A stretch of 64,000 nt of DNA from Baylisascaris procyonis (lineage: Eukaryota > Nematoda > Chromadorea > Rhabditida > Ascarididae): contig JAZARR010000153.1 in NCBI GenBank assembly GCA_037389465.1, positions 5,740,501 through 5,804,500 of the forward strand, written 5' to 3'. This document shows, piece after piece, positions 1-9,100 of the stretch. The translations under genes and the position numbers were made by a program. A model generated the notes under the pieces. That model saw only the letters and a list, made by a program, of their open reading frames with translations. It did no database searches and had not been told where the DNA came from. The stretch's first letter is position 1, and the number at the start of each line of letters is the position of its first letter.

Positions 1-2
1 AA

Positions 3-200
3 AATTCATCAGGCACCGACATTCCGACAGTAATAATAAACAACGTTCGTTCGGGTAACATGCGCGGCACGGCGCGCCAACGCCATTTCGGGTCTGTGGA
101 TTATATGCTCACTACTGATCTGCTGCACAGCACGCCTGAAACGTTCGTTCAGACAATGCCGCCTACATAAGGCGTATTGGTAGGCCAGACTAGCGCTAAT
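3..200. other. left-edge open frames on both strands, possible partial exon
   Basis: A plus-strand frame is open from the window edge (position 3) for 55 codons to TAA at 168-170, ending ETFVQTMPPT. An antisense frame in the same codon register is open for 63 codons (200 down to TGA at 11-9) and contains LNERFRRAVQQ. Base composition is richer in G+C than the later intergenic DNA. One of the two may be the edge of a gene lying to the left. I cannot name a family for either, and the strand is unresolved. Confidence 0.25.
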
Positions 201-1150
201 TCAACTTAACTTTATCTCCCGCTGGTTCTGTCATACAACGCTGTTCGAAATTTCATTTGGACAATAGTGAGGTGATGCATATGACGAGGTGGTTCGAGGC
301 CATTTCAACTTCATACTTGCTGGCCATGTCGTACTGCATGTCTAAAATACGCAGACAGTAGCTGGTACGATTCACATGGAGGAGCGAGCCGATTCGACCT
401 CAGTCCTACACATCCCATGGCTGTTCGTAAGACAGGCCTGAGACAATTATCGAATCCGACTGACGCCAGTTGAACGCGCTCCAAACATCTGTTGAAACTA
501 CACCGTTCTCACAGGACCCGGGATAGAGTCGCCTGATACCACCTCTGCTCTGCCATGACTTTGTCGATTCGTTGACTTCTTTCGTTTGGGTATTGCAACA
601 GGTGCGACTTTCATTCACATCACCTCATATACGGCACATGTTTGCTACCAGAAAGCATCTGCATCCGCTGCGGGTAGTCATACATGCCATCCTTATCCTT
701 TTACACCTTCACAGTTGTATGCTGATGGCGTCTCGATTCAGTGTGCTTGGCTTCATCAGAATAAGAAATCGCGGGCCTTTAGCGATCGCAAAAACATGGT
801 GTGGAGGAATTTGACGTAATACAACGTATTTCTCAAGGTTTCACAGAATATTATCTTCAGAATGTCTTACTTAGTTGGGAGTTTGTCTTCATCCTCAAGG
901 CCAACTCTTGGATGAAGCTCACTCAAGGTTTGGCCCCATCTGAGATCTGGTCCTACGGGAGCCTGGATTCGCCTCTGATAAGGTGCCATCCCATATTCTG
1001 GACCTACGTGAGGTCCGTGCTAGTTTGATATTTGGGACTACTCGGCGTTCGTTTCATTCACGGTTTAGCATTATTCGAGCTTTGGATTCATCGGAAGCTT
1101 AATCTCACTCGACATTTGACCACAACCGAATCCCCTCGTGAATGCACTGA
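201..1150. other. G+C-elevated stretch with short open frames
   Basis: Plus-strand frames at 586-819 and 801-1028 and minus-strand frames at 406-618 and 867-1019 are all open, but none matches a family I know. The minus frame 1019-867 codes for GPEYGMAPYQRR and LEDEDKLPTK and runs into a good donor, AACTAA|GTAAGA at 871/870. The stretch may be untranslated or exonic sequence of a neighbouring gene, or an old repeat. The composition falls to AT-rich after about 1150. Confidence 0.2.
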
Positions 1151-3338
1151 TTTGCCGAAAGAATATTAAGTGCAACTTACAGGTAATTATTCAAAATGCG
1201 GCCGACTGGCCGTACTCCTTTTCCAACTGTCAAATTGTTTCGAAACGGCACTTGACGGATTCTTTAAACTTCAGATTTTATCGCCTACTTGATTGTGAAT
1301 AACATGCAAGGAAATGATAGGCGAAAGTAAAACAGGCGATGCTAGACCATTTCGTGATTTGGCCCATGTCCACGAAATTATGGCCCCCTCTATAAAGCTT
1401 TTGTGATTTAAAGGTTAAAGTTATCAGTCATATGTACACAAATATAGGCAATAGAAGATTTGTTTATCAGATCGGCCGCAAAGGAGAAAGCTTATGAGAC
1501 TCTATCCCACGGTATTTCATGCACTTAGGCAAGCAAATTTGCATTCGCGAAACGCATTTATAAAATTTGATGCACGTAAAATACACATCATAAGTGGCCT
1601 ATATCATTTTACACAACACCACCTTTACCATCTATATTAAAGAATCAAGTTCGAAGAAAGCTACAAACATCTCAAGGTGCCAAAAATATCCATGCATTTT
1701 GCTGCGGTCGGGCACAGGGAAAATGCACCTGTCATAGAACACAAGTCCAGGATAGGTTAGTTTAAACTTGAAGGCAGTGTTTCGTGTATTTTATTTTCTA
1801 TTGGTAAGTCATGAAAGTGGTTGATTAGAAATGCAAAAAAAAGATGTATATCACGCCAGTCCCCTTAAAATAGTTTTTCTTTCTTCACTTCTCCGATTAG
1901 TTTTCAAAGGTGAACAACTTCTTTCGAAACGATTACACCTGTTCTTCTCAGAGACCTCTCTCATATGCAAATAAACATCTCTAGGAATGAGGTTCATTTG
2001 ACTCCTTTTCCTCATCTCTTTGGGTGTTTGGCATGCTATGTGGTGGCACTCTTGCTAGCAAAACGAAAAAAAAAAAAACGATAAACATCCTTCGCAAAAT
2101 TTTCGTTATATTACTTTACAGCCTATTGCGTAATTTCATCAAAATATCTTATATAGAAATTTCGAACCTCATCCATCTAAATCCCCATAGAATTAATTAC
2201 CTGATATTGTTTAGCATCACATTTCGATAGGTGGCAACCGTTTGCATGTTAAAGATAATTTTATTTTACGGAAATGTTTTTTATAGATTTGAAGAACATT
2301 GAACAAGAACGATTCTCTTCGATCTGTGTTGCAAAACGATAATCTGAATGATTTTTAACTGATATCCTCTAATTTAAACAAAATATATGTAAATTTCTGA
2401 GAGTGAAAAAAAAACGTTACAACTGCAAATCAACAACACAATGAACTTTCACATATAATACATCGTATTTGCAGCCACAATAATAGCATTTTTTTTTTCT
2501 TCAACGCATTTTGAGTCCCTTTTTTTCTTTCATTTTCCTAATTTCTTTTCTTCCTTCAGAACAGATAAAATTCCCAAATAATCGAGAAAAATATTGAAAT
2601 AAATTAACGAATTTACTTCATAGGTAATCGGCCATTTGGAAAACAAGACGATGACTCAACATGAATTATATGAACTTCTTTGACATAATGACACAGTTTA
2701 TGTGAACAAATTAATGCGGAAGTTGATCATTGAGCTGCTTATTAAGCAATCCAAAAAAAAAAACATAAAGCTGTATTAACAACATGATTTTACAAATAAA
2801 ATTATGCACGACGAGTGATAAGAGCATAAATATTTGTGCAAAAATGACAATGTTAAAGGTGGATTTATTTATTTATTTATTTTATAGAATTTAGTCAAAC
2901 ATTTCGCAAAGCAATGTCGACAACGCATAAATAAGTAAAAAGAACACATATGAACGCAACAGAGAGAGTCAGTGAGATCAACGCCTAAAAGCGGCTTAGT
3001 CGCGAAACGTAAATAAAAACGGAAAAAAAAAATGGGGAGAGAGGGGGGAGACAGTGATAAAATAAGAAAAGTGAGACCCTGATGTACTTATTGTTAAGTG
3101 TTGTGTTGTAAATGCAATTTCTTCGACAATGAAAATAGCAACAGCAATAACAACATCAACACTAACCAACAAGCACTACCATATACAACACAACATAGCA
3201 CCTAGGCAATGCTGCAAAAAAAAAAATAAATAAAAAAATAAAACAACAATAATATGAAAGCTATGAGTTCAAAGCGAATATTCTTACCGTATAAACGGCA
3301 AATTTGAACTATTCATTATGCGTAAGTATACGTTATTA
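1151..3338. other. AT-rich intergenic DNA, no gene seen
   Basis: Simple AT-rich sequence with A- and T-homopolymers and a short (ATTT)n run at 2864-2884. The longest open frame (2024-2230, plus) is low-complexity and unconvincing. Confidence 0.6.
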
Positions 3339-3567
3339 TTATAATTTCATAACCCATGAGAGAAGAGACACAACACATAATAAACAATATCTTAAACAAT
3401 AGCACAAAATATATGTGAGAAAAAGGAAAATAAGTTTTTTTTTTTGGTTAGCACTTGCCGTAATCTTTGTGTGTATTGTGTTGAACGGCCAAGTACAGAT
3501 TCGATTTCCCCACTCGGCCACGGCGCCACCTCGCCGGGCTGTGTATTTCTTCATACTATTTGCTCAC

Positions 3568-3702
3568 TTATATATGCTCTTCTAGCTTGTTCGAGTTCAG
3601 CCAAGCTTCCATTAACTCCGGCTTTGCTCCGGCGTTCTTTTTCAGCAAAGATCGCTCATTTGCGATAAAGGTTGGCTTTATTATTATCGCATAAAACGTG
3701 TC
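3568..3702 (-). CDS. short protein-like open frame, unrecognised
   Basis: 44 codons open from TAG at 3705-3703 to TAA at 3570-3568, with no ATG at the start. It includes ERSLLKKNAGAKPELM and EAWLNSNKLEEHI, which looks like an amphipathic, charged helix rather than noise. CAATAG precedes the frame and could be an acceptor. A second minus-strand frame starts at a real ATG just downstream (3554) with MKKYTARRGGAVAEW. Together they could be the 3' part of a small gene, or a fragment. No function can be assigned. Confidence 0.2.
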   Translation of the reverse strand, partial: DTFYAIIIKPTFIANERSLLKKNAGAKPELMEAWLNSNKLEEHI

Positions 3703-5215
3703 CTATTGGCTCCGGTGCGTGCGAAATGTTTTTAATGCCCACTTTTATTGGGCAAGTGTATGGCTGCCTCGGGTATATCTTCCCCTGTCCGCACTAGAAT
3801 TTTTTTGTACGGCGGACCATTCAAGAGCACTAAGGAAGAGCGCTGAATGAGCTCACATCACGATAAAATCCACCTTTAATTAGTGCGAGATTATACGTTA
3901 GTGAGCAGAACTTGATGGAAAATGAAATAAATAAATAAATAATTGAGCGGAGACCCGAGTTCCGCCATGATAAATACGCATAGAAACACCGGGAAGTAGG
4001 AAAGAAGGGTGAGAGCAGAAGGTGAACGAAAGTAGTTCGTATTTCACGACACCTCACGACAACGTGACCTCTGCAAAATATTCTCTGTCAAAATCATCGC
4101 TTCTCATTGCTTACAAATCCACAATACGCCTTTTTAATTCTACAGTATGCCTTTTTTTTCAAATCGACAGTATGCCTATTTTAGTAAATTTCTCTATTCC
4201 TCTATTCATTGAGGTTAGAAGAACGTTTTTAGGTTTAAAACGATTTTATCGTCAATAACTTTTTTTGTGGTAAAGTCTAGCCTCACAGGATTTCAAAAGA
4301 CAGTGGAAACGATGGAAAAAGCAAACATCTGAAGTTTTTTTAAGGACAAACGAAGAAATATTTTACAATAAGTGCAAAAACATTCCCAACAAACTTAAAT
4401 GTTCGCCAACATAATTCCATTGTTTTCCTCAATGAAAAATATGCAATTTCTTTGCGGAAAATAACTTAAGTGGAAATTTGATTCATAGAAAGGCCAAAGA
4501 GAATGAAGTATAACAGCCTGAATCCACCAGTCATCCTCGCCCTTCTCACCCATACTCCATTTTATATATAGCCGCCTAGGAACGGCGGCAACTAAACCAC
4601 AAAGGAATCTTTTAAATCCAAAAATAGATGATTTTAAGATATCGGTTGCAGCAGACAGACGCAATTTGTCTATTCGCCATTGTTCACATTTCAGCCATTT
4701 CCCTTGCCAAAATATTATGAAAGCGTACATTTCATTGACCGATTCTGAAATCTGATTGTCATCTTCCAAAATATTTCAGAAAGAGTCACTTCCTTTGTCC
4801 CACTCTTATCTTCTTATCAGTTTCATCCGATACATGAAAGCATTCCTTTCTCGCTGTCAGGCAACAGAACAACTCCAAGGACGCATCAGGTGCTCATACT
4901 TGGGAAGCCTTACCTCACACTCCTCTCTCGAACCTTTCCTTCTCCTTCCTGTGCTCCCCACAATACCCAGCACTTCAAGGCGTTTTGTGCAGAAATTAGA
5001 GGGCCCCAAGGAATGCGTGATCAAAATACAGTCAAATGGAGCCTAAGGAAATAAGATATTCTGAGAAACAATATAGCACATAAGGTGTTGAGGCTTCAAA
5101 TATGAGCACAGGAACCAGGTCATAATTGGCAGAGGGGAGAAGGAAGGGGATGTGGTCCATATACGCAATTTGTTAAAACAAAGCAAACACACCTAAAATT
5201 GATGCAGAACTTTGC
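3703..5215. other. region downstream of dbl-1, no convincing gene
   Basis: It must contain the dbl-1 3' untranslated region, but no clear AATAAA is seen close to the stop on the minus strand. It carries the longest non-repetitive frame of the window (4769-4395, minus, 124 codons, Trp-rich), whose first real ATG is 13 codons in. An antisense frame lies at 4756-5046. Both are compatible with chance. Confidence 0.4.
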
Positions 5216-5457
5216 TTAACGACACCCGCAACTGATAACCTCCATATCGGGATAATTTTTGATAACAATTTTACTCTCGACATCAATATAGAGGATAGCC
5301 AACGATTCCATCTCGATCGGAACGCAACAAGGTGCTGGTACTTGTGACGGGTTCACCGAATTAATGAGGCCTTGCACAATCGCATGGTTGGTTGTATTGA
5401 AATGACCCGTCAACGGGTTCGGACACTCGCCTTGGCATTGGAATGCACTGTAGCTAG
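5216..5457 (-). CDS. dbl-1: dbl-1 coding exon 7: remainder of the cystine-knot domain
   Basis: The acceptor is AATATTGCAG|CTAGCT and the stop is TAA at 5218-5216. The exon supplies six of the seven knot cysteines: FQCQGECPNP, PAPCCVP and SCGCR at the C-terminus. FNTTNHAIVQ carries the sequon common to BMPs. The sixth-position cysteine (371, in CC) that forms the dimer bond is present, so a disulphide dimer is expected. I see no AATAAA on the minus strand within the next 500 bases. Confidence 0.95.
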
Positions 5458-6098
5458 CTGCAATATTATTACCGTTTTTATGCTATCTCCTCATGAATAA
5501 AACAGCACTAATTAAATTACTTACGATATAATGGAGGTTATTTCCGATACCACTGGTACTTTAAAATCATCTACATTATCAACAAAACTCAGTACTTCGT
5601 GTATCATTTATTTTTGTATTTTCATTCAAAAGTTTCCTGTTTTTATCAACAATGTATACCACACTTCCAAAATATGTCTCTTAAATAATACTCCCTTCTT
5701 CGAATAAATCTTATTTTGTTCCCCGAACAAATCTTACTCTAAATTTTCGTGTGAAAAATCCTCCCCCCTCTTTTCATCAAAAAACTGACCCCCCGCATCT
5801 ACCATAACTGCGGGAAAGTGATTTAATTTTATATGTTTGGAACGTTCGAAAGAGCGTTGCTATAGGCTGAGCAAAGAAGAAAAATTGCCATCGCATAACA
5901 AAAAAAAAAAAAAACCCCGACAAACCTTTAATCCACATGGAACCCATGGGGATTTTTGGAGGCGATAGGGTCGTTTCATATATGGCAGCAATGGTGACAA
6001 TCGATCTACTTTATTTACGGCAGAAGAGCATATGTGACTTGATCATTTAAATACTTACAGTCATTGCGAATGAATGAATGAATGAATGAATGAATGAA

Positions 6099-6129
<31 letters not shown>

Positions 6130-9100
6130 ACAAAAAGTAGGTAAACTTTGAGACAAAAAAGGAAAAAGCATACGAGGTGCGAGGATCCAATCTTGCCAGT
6201 TCAACTCGTTGAAATCGACGTGAAGTTCCCTTCTCTGGCAAAGATTCTTCTCCCCAGAGCCGATCCGATGATTATGTTTGCGATGTTGATGGCGACGTTT
6301 CCCTCCAGCTCTCCGTTTCCTACGCACCTATAAATAAAATTTTCATTCATTAAAAAGGCGATTCCTCTAACGTTCATTGATTCTATAAAAGCAACGATAA
6401 GTTATGCCTTAAAAACAAGTAATTCAGCAATATAATGAATAAAACACGCATCGAAATATCTACAATATAATTTATTGGTGCATATAGCTGAATTCTCGAG
6501 TGGAGGGGAAGGAAGGATAAAACAGGAAGCGAAGGGTAAACTAACATTGAAAGCACACATCAGCATTACCATCTATCAACGTGTCGGATGCAAAATTGCA
6601 ACAAGAAAAGCTATCGAATGAGAGAACAGAAAAGTATTCCCACCATCAGAGTTCCAAAAGATTCTTCCTTCGCCTTTCATTGCCCTTTCCAATTCTACCT
6701 GCTGCTTCCTTTATCTTCCTACGTCCATCAGCTACACTGTTGCTACTAATAACGAAACGCTCACCTTAGCAGCTTCGTCATTTGTTTCAACGTAAACAAC
6801 GAGTGCGGCCGCTTGAGTCCTACTGTAAGGCATTGCCGAGACGGTCGACGTAGAGGGAGAGGGCGCTGATGTGAGATGTCCATCTGAGAGTTCCACAGCG
6901 AAGTCTACCTGACATCATAATCATCATCAACATTCGTGCTCTGATTTATTCAAAATTATTGGTTTGAAAAGGATATATTTGTGGGAAATAATTTGGAATT
7001 TTTTAACAAAAATAAACAACAGCAAAAATTGAGATACTCAACCGTGCGATCGACTACTGAAAAAAAAAACAAACAAATAAAGGCGATCGGTAAAACATTC
7101 ACCAAAGATTAGAAGTTGACGAGAGAATGGACTTTTGAAGTCCGCAAATAAAACAGATAGCCCTACGGCACCAGCCTACGATCACCATTTCATGTAAATA
7201 TATGATTTATAATATCACAGTTAGGGATAATCAACGCATCAATACTAAATGCAATGACGACAAAAGACAGAATCAAGCTGACAAATATTGTTAAGCATAG
7301 GCATCCGATTAAACAAAGAGCGGAAGTGAAGAGATAAGTCAAGGAGGGGGGAGGGGTGAGAAAGTGGCGGGGAAGGTGCAAAACGACTGGTAACGAATAT
7401 GATCGAGCATGCTCATTTGGTCATACTGAATGAGCGAAATTTTCTGAGAAAGAATTTGCGAAAGCGAAAGAATTTGCAACATTCAGAAATGTGCATAAAA
7501 TTGAATTAAAATTGTTAGATTTCGTTGAAAAATATTATAATATTCATCACAGATTTAATTATATAAATGAAAGTATCAAGAATTTTTCAAATTCAAATCG
7601 AAGCATATGCAAATTGAACGGCTTATAAACGACGCAGTACGGTCACGTTGCTTCTTATTTTCGGTTGATGCAAACTTTACATGAATTGCTACAGTAGGCG
7701 TTCAGAGAAAAAATCGGCTCGATTCGTCGTAGTAATATTCTGCTAATATTGTGAAATTATACGGTAATAAGAAGTTACCCGATTTCTGTTCGGTCGCCTC
7801 CGAGTTAAGGCCTCTGAGACGTCCATATCGACCCATTGATGATCTTTTTTAGGTTCAGGCTCGATTTGCTTAGAATCCAATAGCCTATAAATAATTATGG
7901 AGATAAAACTTAGAAAACGAGAAGAAACTATTTAGTCAAGCGTCAATTTAAATCCATTCATTCAATCGATGCTTCAGTTGCAAAATCAACGATCAGGTCA
8001 TTGAGAAAAATAGTACGCTAGGTGAATGAGTGTCGTTTTTGCTGTGGGACACTTTAGCCATGTGGTTTTGAGCGTGGATAGTTCGCTTCAACGCTTACTA
8101 CTTTTGGTATGTTAAACGTCGAAAAAATCATACCAGTCGTAACCCTTTAGGGGTCAGTGCAATTGGGAATACTAAATAAGGCAAGCGGTTAGCTATATCA
8201 ACCAAGCATAGAAGTGTTTAGAGGGATATTCTAGTGATAGAAATAGGTTCCCAGAAGAATGGTATTTTTTACTATCGCGATATGCTGATGTTATACGGTA
8301 AGATTCATCGAAGATGTGAGCGATTCCGAATGTTTTCAAAAGCGAATAAGCGGCGATATATGTGTTATGTTGGGCGGATGAAGAGAGCGAGTGTAGTCAA
8401 TGCTTTGAAAACGCCTTCGCGAATTACCTGTTTTTAGATTGCTTGCGAACCTTTTATTAATTCAGAAAAAAATCATGGTTGTAAATTCTCTCTCTCTTTC
8501 TCCTTCTCCCATCTTATAGCTGCATTTCCCATTTATCCCTTCTAAGGTTTTAGTTGCTATGAACGAAGTGGAAATTGAGTGTGTCAGTTGATCACGACTA
8601 TATACAGATTAGACATCAATGCAAAATGTATAAATATATATATATAGAGACACTAAACAAGCTATTACATACGTTTTCTTATTTATTAACTTTTCGGACG
8701 AAATGGCTATTTGTTGCTGAATGACGATACTTTCCTTATGAGTACATAAAAAACGCAAAATAAGGGTTACACTGTGGGGCAATCATGATTTGACTTGAAC
8801 TCTTCAGCGATAGGACTCAAGCCACATCTTATATTTGAGCATGAAACACTTGCATTTCGATACCATCCCCGATTTTTTTGATGGTCACACCAGTTGATAG
8901 ATGAAAAATTTCGACGAAGACTTATAAATAGAACAACAAAAGAGAACTCATTTATAATTGATGTTTTACCGCAAATCTCAGTTATCTCAATTGTCCATAA
9001 ATTCGATAACGAATACCCGGTAAATGCCATTAAAGTAGACTAGAAGAGAGCAAACCGTCTTATATCTGGGTTGCGTTGATCAACCTCGTAGACCTTAACC

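Noticed and set aside
3500..3540. A-box-like TGGCCGAGTGG on the minus strand, considered as a tRNA
   Set aside because: The B-box-like element lies only a few bases away, no cloverleaf forms, and the segment sits inside a protein-like frame.
5523..5608. Short minus frame (MIHEVLSFVDNVDDFKVPVV...) ending at a GTAAGT donor inside dbl-1 intron 6
   Set aside because: No acceptor precedes it, 28 codons are easily open by chance here, and inserting it would disrupt the cystine-knot domain.
8767..9030. 87-codon minus frame just after dbl-1 exon 3, considered as a further prodomain exon
   Set aside because: Joining exon 3 directly to exon 4 keeps phase and gives the expected prodomain order; the frame has no prodomain motif and lies wholly within intron 3.
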